DNA of 64,000 bases from Erwinia tracheiphila (GTDB lineage Bacteria > Pseudomonadota > Gammaproteobacteria > Enterobacterales > Enterobacteriaceae). The notes under the pieces are model-generated. The model did no database searches and was not told the origin of the DNA. It worked only from the letters and a program-made list of their open reading frames with translations. Of the stretch, positions 52,931 to 63,260 are shown piece by piece. Made by a program: the position numbers and the translations under genes. Position 1 is the first letter of the stretch; each line of letters begins with the position of its first letter. The stretch lies in the NCBI RefSeq assembly GCF_021365465.1, contig NZ_CP089932.1, forward strand, positions 3,286,001 through 3,350,000. Reading direction: 5' to 3'.

Positions 52931-54763
52931 TTAAAATGGAAAAAACAGCGGGACCAGCATCACGCTCACCACCATAATCAAAATGGTAAAAGGCACGCCC
53001 ATTTTAACAAAATCACTGAAACGATACCCTCCAGGCCCCAACACTAATGTATTAACTGGCGACGATACTGGCGTCATAAAGGCTGCTGAGGCAGCCACTG
53101 CAATAATAAGCGTAAACGGATAGGGAGAAACGCCCATTTGACCGGCAGCAGCAATGCCAATTGGTGCCATCAGCACTGCTGTTGCCGTATTAGAGATAAA
53201 CAGGCCGATGGTTGCGCAAAGGATAAAAAGGCACAGCAGCATCACATGAGGACTTTTGTCTCCTGCCAGATCCATCAGCCCGTCAACAATAAGTCTTACC
53301 CCGCCTGTTTTTTGTAACGCCAGTGCAAACGGCATCATGCCAACAATCAGAATAATACTGGGCCAGTGAATAGCCCGGTAAGCACTTTCCATATCTATAC
53401 AGCGAAATTTCCCCATCAGCAGGCAGGCAATTACTGCAGCAACCGGATTAGGAATCTCGTTGGTCAGCATCATCGCCACCATTAATGCCAGGCAAAAAAT
53501 CGCATGGGGAGCCTGACTGTTTGCGGGAACAACGTCGTCAACTTCAGCAGGTAAATGAAGAACAATAAGATCGCGCTTTTGCTGTTGTAACTGGGTAATT
53601 TTTTTCCAGTCACCAATAACCAACAGGCGGTCACCCAGCTCAAGGGGCAGATCGTTAAGTGCGCCTTCTGCCACCTCTTCCCTGCGCCGCAGGCCAATTA
53701 CGCTGACGCCATAGCGAGTTCGGAAAGCAATGTCACGCAGTGTTTTACCCTGTAACTCTGCGTCCGGGATAACCAAAACTTCAGCCATGCCGACATCCTG
53801 AACGCGGTCGGAAAAATATTCACCACGCAAAATCATCGGTTCAAGCATATTAACCGAGCAAAATTCGCGTAAATCGATATCAGCAGCCGACATGTCAATC
53901 AGCAGCACGTCACGGGCATGAAATTCTGTGGTGCCGGTGACAGGCACCATAACACGGCGAAATTTACGCCAGCGCTCCAGCCCGACGACATTTATGCCGT
54001 AGCGCTGACGTAGCTGTAAATCATCCAGCGGGTGCCCAATCAATGGCGATCCGGGGCGTACCGCTAACCTTCTGGCTCGCCCACTTAATTTGTAATCCCG
54101 GATCAAATCGCGAAATGTTCTGCGAACACCTTTCTTAGCTTCATCCTGATTATCTGGGGTGACCAGCCAGAAACGCGCAACCAGCATATACCCTATACCC
54201 AGAATTAAGGCGATCAGCCCAACAGGGGTGACATCGAAAAAACGAAACCCCGCCAGACCTGCGCGAAGTAATTCACTGTTCACAACAAGGTTAGGCGGGG
54301 TAGCAACCAGCGTCATCATTCCGCTGATCAATCCCGCAAAACTTAGCGGCATCATCAGTCTGCCAGGAGACGTCTTCATTCTCGCCGCGACACTCATCAC
54401 CACCGGAATAAAAATGGCCACCACCCCTGTTGAACTCATAAAGGCCCCCAGTCCTGCAACGGTAACCATGAGTAAAATCAACATCTTCGTTTCGCTGCTT
54501 CCCGCCATTTTTATCAGCCATTCACCCATTTTCAGGGCAACGCCTGTCCGTACCAGACCTTCACCAATCACAAATAAAGCGGCGATAAGAATAACATTGG
54601 GATCGCTGAAACCCGCCGTGGATTCCTGCAAAGTCAGGGTACCGCTCAGGACAAACGCAATGATAACCAGCAGCGCGACCACATCCATACGCAGCTTGCC
54701 ACTGATAAACAGCATAATGACGAAGGATAGAAGACTGAGAACCCAAATCAGTTCTTTATTCAC
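52931..54763 (-). CDS. yfbS: YfbS, SLC13/DASS-type transporter with RCK_C domains
   Basis: A 610-aa predicted inner-membrane transporter, the same length as in E. coli. Two sets of membrane helices flank a cytoplasmic pair of TrkA-C (RCK_C) domains at about 205-390 ([40 protein letters not shown]). Signature DASS motifs are [15 protein letters not shown] and [18 protein letters not shown]. The substrate is not established (a carboxylate or anion is likely by family). Confidence 0.93.
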   Translation of the reverse strand: MNKELIWVLSLLSFVIMLFISGKLRMDVVALLVIIAFVLSGTLTLQESTAGFSDPNVILIAALFVIGEGLVRTGVALKMGEWLIKMAGSSETKMLILLMVTVAGLGAFMSSTGVVAIFIPVVMSVAARMKTSPGRLMMPLSFAGLISGMMTLVATPPNLVVNSELLRAGLAGFRFFDVTPVGLIALILGIGYMLVARFWLVTPDNQDEAKKGVRRTFRDLIRDYKLSGRARRLAVRPGSPLIGHPLDDLQLRQRYGINVVGLERWRKFRRVMVPVTGTTEFHARDVLLIDMSAADIDLREFCSVNMLEPMILRGEYFSDRVQDVGMAEVLVIPDAELQGKTLRDIAFRTRYGVSVIGLRRREEVAEGALNDLPLELGDRLLVIGDWKKITQLQQQKRDLIVLHLPAEVDDVVPANSQAPHAIFCLALMVAMMLTNEIPNPVAAVIACLLMGKFRCIDMESAYRAIHWPSIILIVGMMPFALALQKTGGVRLIVDGLMDLAGDKSPHVMLLCLFILCATIGLFISNTATAVLMAPIGIAAAGQMGVSPYPFTLIIAVAASAAFMTPVSSPVNTLVLGPGGYRFSDFVKMGVPFTILIMVVSVMLVPLFFPF

Positions 54764-54805
54764 GGTTGGTCTCGGTTAAGGGAAGAAAGAACAGAGAATG
54801 CCATG

Positions 54806-54832
54806 AAATAAACCCCGCTGATGCGGGGTTAA
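54806..54832 (-). terminator. hairpin between hxpA and yfbS
   Basis: AACCCCGC-TGAT-GCGGGGTT, a perfect 8-bp stem just downstream of the hxpA stop. On the minus strand it is followed by TAT TTC, a weak T tail, so termination may be partial. Confidence 0.6.
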
Positions 54833-54840
54833 ATCATAAG

Positions 54841-55500
54841 TTAGTGCTTTCTGAAGATATCGACGGATCCGTCAGGATTTTTATGCACGATCAGATCCTC
54901 GAGCGAACTCAACTGCATCGTGACTTCATCAAGACGAGGTGATTCAGGCGGCGCATTCACTGTGATCACATGACAGCCTGCCGCAAGCCCGGAGAGCACG
55001 CAGGCTGCTGCATCTTCCAGAACCACACATTCTTCAGGCTCCAGTTCCAGTAACGCATCTCCGAGCAAATAAGCATCAGGTGCGGGCTTACCGTTCTGCA
55101 CCCGTTCAGCCGTGACGAACGCCTCTGGCTCCGGTATTTCGGCAGCACAACGCCGTGCCGAGGCAATGGGAATCGATCCTGACGTGACAATCCCCCAGGG
55201 AATATCCAGTTCTTCCAGCGTGGCAATCAGTGCCAACGCTACCGGCATAGCAACAACGCCCTGGATGTCTTCAGACTCCATATCTTCCAGCGCGTGAAAC
55301 GCCTGCCTGACAGACTCTTCAGATGCTCCCGGCATAAAGTGCCGCAGTGAGGCCATTGCTTGTTTGCCATGAATAAAATCCAACACTTCATCTATGGCAA
55401 CACCGTTCTGACGTGCCCTGTTCATCCAGGCGCGTTCAACAGCAGGGAGAGAGTCCACCAGCGTGCCATCCAGATCAAACAAAAAGCCTTTACGCTTCAC
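54841..55500 (-). CDS. hxpA: HxpA/YfbT, HAD-family sugar phosphatase
   Basis: A 219-aa HAD hydrolase (E. coli YfbT 216 aa) acting on small sugar phosphates. Motif I is LFDLDGTLVDSLPAVERAW, motif II is VTSGSIPIAS, the conserved Lys is in QNGKPAPDAYLLG, and motif IV is VVLEDAAAC. It lies 14 bp after yfbU in the same direction. Confidence 0.94.
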   Translation of the reverse strand: MKRKGFLFDLDGTLVDSLPAVERAWMNRARQNGVAIDEVLDFIHGKQAMASLRHFMPGASEESVRQAFHALEDMESEDIQGVVAMPVALALIATLEELDIPWGIVTSGSIPIASARRCAAEIPEPEAFVTAERVQNGKPAPDAYLLGDALLELEPEECVVLEDAAACVLSGLAAGCHVITVNAPPESPRLDEVTMQLSSLEDLIVHKNPDGSVDIFRKH

Positions 55501-55514
55501 TACGATTTTCCTTC

Positions 55515-56009
55515 TCAGGCATTAATAATTTGAGCAATCTCATTCGCGCACAGATGATACTGCCTCGGGCTGTCGTGCCATATGGTCAGCATTCGTTGAT
55601 ATTTTTGCCACATTGGCGTTTGTGCATTAAAACCATGATCCTCGGAGTTAAATTCGGGATAGCGCCCTTCCACATTAATAAGAAACCGCACATAACCGAG
55701 ACAAGACCCTTCAGTTACTGCATCAAACCCCAGGAAACTCAGCCGACGTTCGTCAATAGTGGTGATATCTTTCAGGTTACTCCAGGAGATATTTAGCGCG
55801 TGATACATCTCCATAATATCGATAATCGTGCGGCAAACTTCTTCACTTAATTGACCAAAGTCACCGTTAAGTTCGCGCATTTGCAGGCAGTAGCCCTGTT
55901 CAATAATGGTTTGCTGACGGAGATAGCGCTCGGCATTATCAGGATCGAGCATACTCATCATTTTATATTGGTTAGAAAGGATAAGGCGTTGGGCATGGGT
56001 CATTTCCAT
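55515..56009 (-). CDS. yfbU: YfbU family protein
   Basis: A 164-aa protein of the UPF0304 family, the same length as in E. coli YfbU. Conserved blocks are [50 protein letters not shown] and the end EIAQIINA. The cellular function is not established. The start is chosen from the family N-terminus; the frame is open 20 codons further. It is probably co-transcribed with hxpA. Confidence 0.93.
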   Translation of the reverse strand: MEMTHAQRLILSNQYKMMSMLDPDNAERYLRQQTIIEQGYCLQMRELNGDFGQLSEEVCRTIIDIMEMYHALNISWSNLKDITTIDERRLSFLGFDAVTEGSCLGYVRFLINVEGRYPEFNSEDHGFNAQTPMWQKYQRMLTIWHDSPRQYHLCANEIAQIINA

Positions 56010-56153
56010 CATTCGCTCCAGAGTCATTAAAATATAAAAACGTTGAAGGGGATGACGTAAGGATCGCATAACCCGCGTTCATGCCGTAAGGCAAACACAC
56101 GCTTCTTTGACCCAGACAGGGGTTTTGATTGCTAATCTCAGAAGTATTTTCGA

Positions 56154-56606
56154 TCAAAGATCGTCAAGAAAGGTTCTGTCCAGTTGTTTAAAGGCACGTT
56201 TAAGAACATCAGCCAGTGACTGATAAGTTGGTTTGCCTTCAACTGGAGCCAGCGCCATACCGGAAGCCAGCAGCTTATCGCGTACCGTGTTAAACCAGTT
56301 AAGCAACGCCGGAGGCAGGGGCGTTACGGAGCGCTTACCTAACCACCACAATCCCTGCACTGGCAGGCTACAGGCAAACAGCGCAGTGGCAACGGCAGGG
56401 CCTGGTTGTCCACCAAGCGCAATTTGCCATGTCATCACGAAAACCGCCAGCGGCGGCATGTAGCGAATAGCAAAACGTGTCGTTTTCATTACGCGATTTT
56501 CGGGAAAAACAGGGGCAAGACGCTTATCGGCAGGCCATGTCTTCATATAATGCTGCCCATGCCGGAACAGTTTAAACCAACCGTCAGAACCGGATTCGTT
56601 AGCCAT
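56154..56606 (-). CDS. yfbV: YfbV, UPF0208 inner-membrane protein
   Basis: A 150-aa protein with two membrane segments (about 50-90: [39 protein letters not shown]), followed by [15 protein letters not shown] and a C-terminal helix ending [15 protein letters not shown]. In E. coli it is implicated in keeping the Ter macrodomain insulated. It is divergent from ackA with a 316-bp gap between. Confidence 0.94.
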   Translation of the reverse strand: MANESGSDGWFKLFRHGQHYMKTWPADKRLAPVFPENRVMKTTRFAIRYMPPLAVFVMTWQIALGGQPGPAVATALFACSLPVQGLWWLGKRSVTPLPPALLNWFNTVRDKLLASGMALAPVEGKPTYQSLADVLKRAFKQLDRTFLDDL

Positions 56607-56922
56607 GCCTTACCTCAACTTCAGAGACAAAAATTAAACAAAAAACGCAATAAAGCAACTTAATCTTACATATCTCAAAATATTTTGTTTTTGAAAGAAA
56701 CACTGGTTATCCTGTGCACGTTTTCAGGCTTCAGGCAGCCAGTTTAATCAAACAGGCCATGGCGCGTGGAGAAATGAAACAAACACAGCATCAATGATGA
56801 AATTATTTGCTTTAAAACAACATTTCAGCCAGCACGATGCTCATTATTAATAAATCAGCAAACATGCACTACGCTGATAGTCTGATTGTGTTTTTTGTCA
56901 CTTTAACCAATAGGGACCTTTC
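56607..56922. promoter_or_regulatory. yfbV-ackA divergent promoter region
   Basis: 316 bp, AT-rich, without a gene. It must hold the promoters of yfbV and ackA-pta. AGGGACC precedes the ackA start. I cannot assign specific operators. Confidence 0.5.
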
Positions 56923-58125
56923 ATGTCGACTAAGTTAGTTTTGGTTCTGAACTGCGGTAGTTCTTCACTAAAATTTGCCATTATCGATCCGGCAAGCGGT
57001 GATGAATACCTTTCCGGTTTGGCCGAATGTTTCCACCTGCCAGAAGCGCGCATTAAATGGAAACTGGAAGGCGCTAAACAGGAAGCCGAGCTTGGCGCTG
57101 GCGCCGCACACAGCGAGGCACTTAACTTTATCGTTAAATCTATCCTGGCACAAAAACCTGAACTTTCGGAACAAATCGCTGCAATTGGTCATCGTATTGT
57201 CCACGGTGGTGAAAAACTGACGCAATCAGTCATCATCGATCAGACTGTTTTGCAGGGCATTAAAGATGCTTCATCTTTTGCTCCGCTCCACAATCCGGCG
57301 CATTTGATCGGTATTGATGAAGCAATGAAAAACTTCCCGCACCTTTCTGATAAAAATGTCGCCGTTTTTGATACGGCTTTCCATCAGACAATGCCGGAAG
57401 AGTCCTATCTTTATGCCTTGCCCTATCATCTCTACGAGGAGCATGGCGTTCGTCGCTATGGTGCCCATGGTACCAGCCATTTTTATGTTACCCATCAGAC
57501 TGCAAAAACACTTAACAAGCCTCTGGAAACGCTGAACATTATTACCTGCCATCTTGGCAATGGTGGCTCGGTTTCCGCCATTCGCAACGGTGAATGTGTC
57601 GATACCTCAATGGGCCTGACCCCACTTGAAGGTCTGGTCATGGGTACCCGTTCAGGTGATATCGACCCGGCTATCATGTTCTTCCTGCATGACACCCTGG
57701 GAATGGGCGTTGATGCGATTAACAAAATGCTGACGAAAGAGTCTGGCCTGCTGGGGCTGACTGGCGTAACCAGCGACTGCCGCTACGTGGAAGATAATTA
57801 CGCGACGAAACAAGATGCCAAACGCGCAATGAACGTGTATTGCCACCGCCTGGCAAAATATATCGGCTCTTATTCAGCATTGATGGAGGGCCGCCTTGAT
57901 GCGGTTATTTTCACCGGAGGAATTGGTGAAAATGCAGCAATGGTGCGCGAACTGACGCTGAATAAGCTGGCGCTGCTCGGGTTCGAAATCGATAACGAGC
58001 GTAATCTGGCCGCCCGCTTTGGCAAGTCCGGCTATATCAATAAAGACGGAACCCGGCCAGCACTGGTTATCCCGACTAATGAAGAATTAGTCATTGCACA
58101 GGATGCGAGCCGGCTGACGGCTTAA
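56923..58125 (+). CDS. ackA: Acetate kinase
   Basis: A 400-aa ASKHA-fold kinase interconverting acetyl phosphate + ADP and acetate + ATP. The phosphate-binding start is [26 protein letters not shown]-type motifs are [38 protein letters not shown] and [16 protein letters not shown]. It is first in the ackA-pta pair for overflow metabolism and anaerobic ATP gain. Confidence 0.98.
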   Translation: MSTKLVLVLNCGSSSLKFAIIDPASGDEYLSGLAECFHLPEARIKWKLEGAKQEAELGAGAAHSEALNFIVKSILAQKPELSEQIAAIGHRIVHGGEKLTQSVIIDQTVLQGIKDASSFAPLHNPAHLIGIDEAMKNFPHLSDKNVAVFDTAFHQTMPEESYLYALPYHLYEEHGVRRYGAHGTSHFYVTHQTAKTLNKPLETLNIITCHLGNGGSVSAIRNGECVDTSMGLTPLEGLVMGTRSGDIDPAIMFFLHDTLGMGVDAINKMLTKESGLLGLTGVTSDCRYVEDNYATKQDAKRAMNVYCHRLAKYIGSYSALMEGRLDAVIFTGGIGENAAMVRELTLNKLALLGFEIDNERNLAARFGKSGYINKDGTRPALVIPTNEELVIAQDASRLTA

Positions 58126-58131
58126 CTCCTG

Positions 58132-58164
58132 AGTACCGCCAGCTTCGGCTGGCGGTACTGTTTT
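58132..58164 (+). terminator. hairpin terminator after ackA
   Basis: A perfect stem AGTACCGCCAGC / GCTGGCGGTACT with a TTCG tetraloop, followed by GTTTT, 7 bp after the ackA stop. It suggests attenuation between ackA and pta, with pta possibly having its own promoter in the remaining ~140 bp. Confidence 0.8.
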
Positions 58165-58304
58165 CAGATACAAACAAACAACCTGACCTCACCTGCACCC
58201 CAGCACACCACATGTTTCTGACGCCCTGATGCTGTTCAAACCATGGTAAAGCATTATCGCTGGTAGCAATGCTGATGAGGATTCAAACCTGAGAGAGGTT
58301 TATT

Positions 58305-60452
58305 GTGTCACGAACTATCATGCTTATCCCTACCGGCACCAGCGTCGGCCTTACCAGTATCAGCCTGGGCGTTATTCGCGCCATGGAACGTAAAGGCGTA
58401 CGCCTGAGCGTGTTCAAACCCATCGCCCAGCCTCGCGCCGACGGTAATTCACTGGATCAAACCACCACTATTATTCGTAAAAGCTCCACGATTCCCGCCG
58501 CTGAACCGTTATCGATGAGTCGGGTTGAATCTTTACTGGGTGCCGATCAGCAGGACGTGCTGATGGAAGAGATTATCGCCCACTATCATGAAAATACTAA
58601 AGATGCAGAGGTCGTGCTGGTGGAAGGTCTGGTGCCAACCCGCAAACACCAGTTTGCCAATGCACTTAACTATGAAATAGCTAAAACGCTCAATGCCGAA
58701 ATTGTCTTCGTTATGTCACTGGGCAATGACTCTCCGACCCAGCTCAAAGAGCGGATTGAGCTTACTCAGAGCAGCTTTGGAGGCAATAAAAACAAAAACA
58801 TCACCGGTGTGATTATTAATAAGCTCAATGCGCCGGTTGACGAGCAGGGCCGCACCCGCCCTGACTTGTCTGAGATATTCGATGATTCAACCAAAGCCAG
58901 CATCACTCATATCGATCCGCGACAGCTCTTTGCCAACAGTCCGCTACCTGTACTGGGCTGCGTCCCGTGGAGTTTTGACCTGATCGCCACCCGTGCCATT
59001 GATATGTGCCGTCACCTCAATGCAGATGTGATTAATGAAGGCGACATCCACACCCGCCGCGTCAAATCAGTCACCTTCTGTGCGCGTAGCCTGCCGCATA
59101 TGCTTGAGCATTTTCGTCCGGGATCACTGCTGGTGACTTCAGCCGATCGCCCTGATGTGCTGGTTGCCGCCTGCCTTGCTGCAATGAACGGCGTGGAGAT
59201 CGGCGCCATCCTGCTGACCGGTGGCTATAAAATTGATGAACATATTAACAATCTGTGCCAGCGGGCATTTGCCACCGGACTGCCTGTTTTCATGGTTAAA
59301 ACCAACACCTGGCAGACGTCCCTGAGCCTGCAAAGTTTTAATCTGGAAGTTCCCGCCGACGATATCCAACGTATTGAACGGGTTCAGGAATATGTCGCCG
59401 GCCATATTAATTCAGACTGGATCGAGTCGCTGACCGCCGAGTTGGAACGCAGCCGCCGCCTGTCCCCTCCAGCGTTCCGCTATCAGCTTACCGAACTGGC
59501 TCGCCAGGCGGGCAAACGTATTGTCCTGCCAGAGGGCGACGAACCGCGCACGGTGAAGGCTGCCGCAATCTGTGCCGAACGTGGTATCGCCACCTGCATT
59601 CTGCTGGGTAACCCGGATGAAATCCAGCGAATCGCCACCGTTCAGGGCGTCGAGCTGGGCAAAGGGATTGAAATTGTCGACCCTGACGTGGTACGCGAAA
59701 ATTACGTCGCTCGTCTGGTGGAACTGCGCAAAAGCAAAGGAATGACCGAAGTTGTCGCGCAGGAACAACTGGAAGATAACGTCATGCTCGGCACAATGAT
59801 GCTGGAACGGGGCGAGGTAGACGGTCTGGTATCCGGTGCAGTTCACACCACGGCAAACACCATCCGTCCACCATTACAGCTGATCAAAACAGCGCCAGGC
59901 AGCTCGCTGGTCTCTTCAGTCTTTTTCATGCTGCTGCCGGAACAGGTGCTGGTTTACGGCGACTGTGCCATTAACCCGGATCCAAACCCGGAACAGCTGG
60001 CAGAAATTGCCATTCAGTCTGCGGATTCCGCTACCGCCTTCGGTATTGAACCACGCGTCGCGATGATCTCCTACTCAACAGGAAATTCTGGTGCAGGCAG
60101 TGACGTAGAAAAAGTACGGGAAGCCACACGCATCGCGCAGGAAAAACGCCCGGACCTGATCATCGATGGTCCATTACAATATGATGCGGCAATTATGGAC
60201 GATGTGGCAAAATCAAAGGCACCAAACTCACCGGTTGCGGGCCGCGCCACCGTCTTTATTTTCCCTGACCTGAACACAGGCAACACCACTTACAAAGCGG
60301 TTCAGCGTTCTGCCGATCTGATTTCTATTGGGCCGATGTTACAGGGCATGCGCAAGCCGGTAAATGACCTGTCACGTGGTGCGCTGGTTGACGATATCGT
60401 GTACACCATTGCGCTCACCGCAATTCAGTCTAAACAGGCTGAAGTCCCGTAA
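58305..60452 (+). CDS. pta: Phosphate acetyltransferase (long form)
   Basis: A 715-aa long-type Pta interconverting acetyl-CoA and acetyl phosphate. The N-terminal P-loop-like/DRTGG regulatory region covers about 1-380 ([20 protein letters not shown]). The C-terminal catalytic PTA_PTB domain covers about 390-715 ([54 protein letters not shown]). GAGAGG precedes the start. Confidence 0.97.
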   Translation: MSRTIMLIPTGTSVGLTSISLGVIRAMERKGVRLSVFKPIAQPRADGNSLDQTTTIIRKSSTIPAAEPLSMSRVESLLGADQQDVLMEEIIAHYHENTKDAEVVLVEGLVPTRKHQFANALNYEIAKTLNAEIVFVMSLGNDSPTQLKERIELTQSSFGGNKNKNITGVIINKLNAPVDEQGRTRPDLSEIFDDSTKASITHIDPRQLFANSPLPVLGCVPWSFDLIATRAIDMCRHLNADVINEGDIHTRRVKSVTFCARSLPHMLEHFRPGSLLVTSADRPDVLVAACLAAMNGVEIGAILLTGGYKIDEHINNLCQRAFATGLPVFMVKTNTWQTSLSLQSFNLEVPADDIQRIERVQEYVAGHINSDWIESLTAELERSRRLSPPAFRYQLTELARQAGKRIVLPEGDEPRTVKAAAICAERGIATCILLGNPDEIQRIATVQGVELGKGIEIVDPDVVRENYVARLVELRKSKGMTEVVAQEQLEDNVMLGTMMLERGEVDGLVSGAVHTTANTIRPPLQLIKTAPGSSLVSSVFFMLLPEQVLVYGDCAINPDPNPEQLAEIAIQSADSATAFGIEPRVAMISYSTGNSGAGSDVEKVREATRIAQEKRPDLIIDGPLQYDAAIMDDVAKSKAPNSPVAGRATVFIFPDLNTGNTTYKAVQRSADLISIGPMLQGMRKPVNDLSRGALVDDIVYTIALTAIQSKQAEVP

Positions 60453-60464
60453 ACAGTGATAATA

Positions 60465-60484
60465 AGGGCCGCAGCTGTGGCCCT
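60465..60484. terminator. hairpin between pta and the ABC ATPase fragment
   Basis: The inverted repeat AGGGCC ... GGCCCT in the 51-bp gap between two converging genes. No strong T run is present, so it is a modest candidate. Confidence 0.5.
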
Positions 60485-60503
60485 AACCCAACAGCACCGA
60501 ACA

Positions 60504-60818
60504 TTACTGGATCATCACATCTAACGCGCGCAGGCGCTGCGGCTGCCAGGATAGCCTCACCTCACTGCCGGGTTTCCAGCTGCTGTCCATCTTCGCCGGA
60601 CTCAGCTTCACCATAAAACTCCCCTGCCCGGCCACTTCCGTCAACATACATACGTGGTTGCCAAGGTAGATAAACTGCTGGATACGAGCACGGACCTGCT
60701 GATCGCCCGCTTCCGGCGCGTTCACATTCACCCGTTCGGGGCAAATACTGAGCCGGATTTGTCTACCTGGCGAACTGGGCCGCACCTTCAGTGCATCAAG
60801 CCGCGTGCCATCATGAAC
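60504..60818 (-). pseudogene. ABC transporter ATPase, C-terminal TOBE fragment cut by IS91
   Basis: 105 codons open to the IS91 boundary: GTRLDALKVR, SICPERVNVNAPEAGDQ, QQFIYLGNHVCMLTEVAGQG, ending RLRALDVMIQ. The pattern matches the TOBE domain at the end of PotA/AfuC/YdcT-type ATPases. The ATP-binding domain is missing, and nothing resembling it appears on the far side of the IS91 element, so a deletion or rearrangement accompanied the insertion. The transporter substrate cannot be inferred. Confidence 0.8.
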
Positions 60819-60900
60819 ATAGCGCCCTTACAGGGCGAGCGTCACGGCTCTGCCGTTCCGAGGGTGTTCATGACCGGCTCACAGCTTTATACTCTGCGGT

Positions 60901-61347
60901 ATGTTAATTTCTCAGGAAATCATTCACATTGCCCGTAGCAAAGCCCCCAGAAAGCGTAAACCCACGCCCTCGTCCCGACGCGCTATACCCGGATATCCTA
61001 AGCGTTTTCTGGTGTCCATTCCACCCCGGAGCGATTATGACGACCCCGACGAGTTTTTTTACGACACTCCGCAGGATGCCATTCGTCACTGTGTCCACCT
61101 GGGGCCACAGTTTTTCCTCGATACACACTTCGACCCGCCTCTCGTCTGCATCATCCGCGGCTTTGAGCCGCCTGACTCACCCGACGGCGATGTCGTCCTT
61201 GAGTCCATGCCAGCCGATGTGTTTATTATCGCCACAGAATCCGGCATGCTGCCGGTGACCTTCGCTCCCTGGGATAAACACACCGACAACTGGGCCGATG
61301 ACTGTGACGACTGGCACTATAATACCGGTGCCACTGCAGAGCGATAA
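60901..61347 (+). CDS. IS91 accessory protein, intact copy
   Basis: 148 aa, function unknown to me. A basic N-terminus (ARSKAPRKRKPTPSSRRAIP) is followed by an acidic middle (SDYDDPDEFFYDTPQDAIRH) and C-terminus (FAPWDKHTDNWADDCDDWHY). It stops 8 bp before the transposase start, so the two are probably translated from one mRNA. It begins near the IS left end, and the sequence immediately before it has a plausible -10 (TATACT, 60888-60893). Confidence 0.7.
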   Translation: MLISQEIIHIARSKAPRKRKPTPSSRRAIPGYPKRFLVSIPPRSDYDDPDEFFYDTPQDAIRHCVHLGPQFFLDTHFDPPLVCIIRGFEPPDSPDGDVVLESMPADVFIIATESGMLPVTFAPWDKHTDNWADDCDDWHYNTGATAER

Positions 61348-61355
61348 TCCGCCGC

Positions 61356-62570
61356 ATGTATATCCCGCGCCCGGCAAAACTGCTGTTCACCACTGATGAC
61401 GCCTGGAACCGGTATATGGATAAACACGGGGACACCCTCAGCCCCTGGACCGTACTCTGCGTCGAGCGCATGCTCGCCTGCGGCACTGCTGCCATGGGGG
61501 TGAAGCGATACTGCTGCGCCTCCCCGGACTGCACCCACACCCGCTTCTTCTGCCAGACCTGTAAATCAAAAGGCTGCAGCTCCTGCGGACATAAGGCCAC
61601 GGAGCAGTGGATTACAGAGCAACAGCAAATTCTGCCCGACTGCGACTGGCAGCATATCACCTTCACCATGCCCCATCTGCTGTGGCCCTTTTTCAACAAT
61701 AACTGGCCTCTGCTCAATGCCCTGTTCCGCGCAGCCACCCGCGCCATGCTCCGCTGGGCCAGAAAACAGGGTGTGGAAGTCGGTATCTTCTGCGCCCTGC
61801 ACACCTACGGTCGCCAGCTCAACCAGCATCCCCACATTCATCTCTCCGTCACCCGCGGCGGGCTTGATATTAAACACGGCGTATGGCGCGACCTCTTCTT
61901 TAAAAAGCATGCCGTGGAGGAAATCTGGCGCGGAGCCGTCATCCGGCTGCTGCGCCACAGCTATGACCTGATTAACCCCGGCAGGCTGCCGGGGCTGGGG
62001 CATATCCACGACAAAAAACAGTGGCTGCGCTATCTGCAGGCGCAGTACGGGCGCCGCTGGAAGGTCCACTTCGCGAAGAAGACCCGGGGGGCCTGGCGGA
62101 GCGTCAAATATCTGGGCCGGTACCTGAAACGGCCCCCCGTGTCGGCGGCGAAGCTGAGGCACTACAGCGGCGGCGCGGTGGTGCACCACTATTACGACCA
62201 CCGTACGCAGCAGTACCGGCAGCAGACGCTGACGCAGGAAGATATGATCGGACGTTATATCAGCCATATCCCGGCGAAGCATTTTAAGATGGTGCGTTAT
62301 TACGGTTTTTTATCAAACCGTAAACGGGGTAGCCTGCTGCCGAAGGTGTATGAAGCCCTGGAGATGGAAGCGCGGAAAAAACCGGAGAAGCCCGGCTTCG
62401 CCGCGCTGATGAAAGAATTTCTGCGCACGGATCCGTACAAATGCATTCTGTGCGGCAACCGACTGCGCTTCAGCAGTGCGCAGGCCGGGAGGCACGCGTC
62501 GGAGTTGGTGGCAGAAAGACTGCATAACATCGACCGGAAACGATGGCTTCTGGCACAGACTGCGGGATAA
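61356..62570 (+). CDS. IS91-family Y2 (HUH) transposase, copy 2
   Basis: 404 aa, identical to the copy 1 protein. HUH motif H160/H162, tyrosines Y252 and Y256 and the N-terminal Cys-rich zinc region are all intact. With an intact accessory frame upstream, this copy is the more likely active one. Confidence 0.93.
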   Translation: MYIPRPAKLLFTTDDAWNRYMDKHGDTLSPWTVLCVERMLACGTAAMGVKRYCCASPDCTHTRFFCQTCKSKGCSSCGHKATEQWITEQQQILPDCDWQHITFTMPHLLWPFFNNNWPLLNALFRAATRAMLRWARKQGVEVGIFCALHTYGRQLNQHPHIHLSVTRGGLDIKHGVWRDLFFKKHAVEEIWRGAVIRLLRHSYDLINPGRLPGLGHIHDKKQWLRYLQAQYGRRWKVHFAKKTRGAWRSVKYLGRYLKRPPVSAAKLRHYSGGAVVHHYYDHRTQQYRQQTLTQEDMIGRYISHIPAKHFKMVRYYGFLSNRKRGSLLPKVYEALEMEARKKPEKPGFAALMKEFLRTDPYKCILCGNRLRFSSAQAGRHASELVAERLHNIDRKRWLLAQTAG

Positions 62571-62725
62571 GTGCGTCTGAAAAACAGCTTTCAGGTTAAA
62601 AACGCGCCGCAAATGCCATTTTATGACCATAACGTTCCCGATGGCACATCATTACTGCATTACAGACACTGCTGCTCATGGTCAGGAAATTTTTAAAACG
62701 ATGATTCAGTTTCCTAACCATGAAC

Positions 62726-62932
62726 GTAGCGCCCTTACAGGGCGAGCGTCATCGCTTCGCGCTTCCGATGGTTTGCATGCCCTGAGCCCCGTTTTATACT
62801 CTGTGACATGTATATTCCGCGCCCTGCCAGACTGCTCTTCCAGTCGATGACGGCTGGAGTTTGTTCATCAATACGTTCGGCGACAGCGTGATCCCGTGGA
62901 CCTGTCTCTGCGGTGTATTATTCACCATGAAC
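62726..62932 (+). mobile_element. remnant of a related IS91-family element (207 bp)
   Basis: Starts GTAGCGCCCTTACAGGGCGA, as the full element does, and keeps a TATACTCTG motif. It then has the first ~45 codons of a related transposase (MYIPRPARLLF, then after a one-base loss DDGWSLFINTFGDSVIPWTC). It ends CACCATGAAC. The interior is missing and the sequence is clearly diverged from copies 1 and 2, so it is an older relic. Confidence 0.8.
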
Positions 62933-63168
62933 AGCTGATTCATTGAGAACTATGGTTTGTTTATGAATAATGAGTTGGTGTAAAACACTATTTCGTAAGG
63001 AGTGACGGGGTTTAACACCTTTGTATGTTAATAACTTCTTTTCTTAGACCCTACGAAATCTTGATGTATGATATGGGGCAGTATCATACTATGATGCTGT
63101 TTTTAAAGTGGATTTCATCTTTTACGTTTAACGGGTATGCCTGACTTAAAATTTATGCAATTTTTTAA
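62933..63168. other. spacer between IS91 relic and omptin terminator
   Basis: About 235 bp, AT-rich, no gene seen. It contains ATTTCGTAAGG (62990-63000) and the near-exact inverse CCCTACGAAAT (63049-63059), plus GTATGATATGGGGCAGTATCATAC (63064-63092 region), both potential hairpins. Confidence 0.45.
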
Positions 63169-63196
63169 TGCCAGATCCGTTTCTCTGGCATTAAAT
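63168..63196 (-). terminator. terminator after the omptin gene
   Basis: The hairpin TAATGCCAGA / TCTGGCATTA with an 8-nt loop lies about 65 bp downstream of the omptin stop. On the minus strand it is followed by AAAAAATTGC, so the T tail is weak on that strand; a T run lies on the plus-strand left side. Confidence 0.5.
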
Positions 63197-63260
63197 ATGG
63201 CATGAGTCATGGTTAGGTAACGAATGAAATGGAAATAATCATCCTAATCATGATTTTTAC

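Larger units (their letters stand above)
60819..62725 (+). mobile_element. IS91-family element, copy 2 (1907 bp)
   Basis: Same element and orientation as 29451-31356, with GAAC just left of it and CCATGAAC at its right end. One base longer than copy 1 because its accessory gene keeps the seventh T. It is inserted in an ABC ATPase gene, and its right end abuts the left end of a third, older IS91 relic. Confidence 0.92.
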
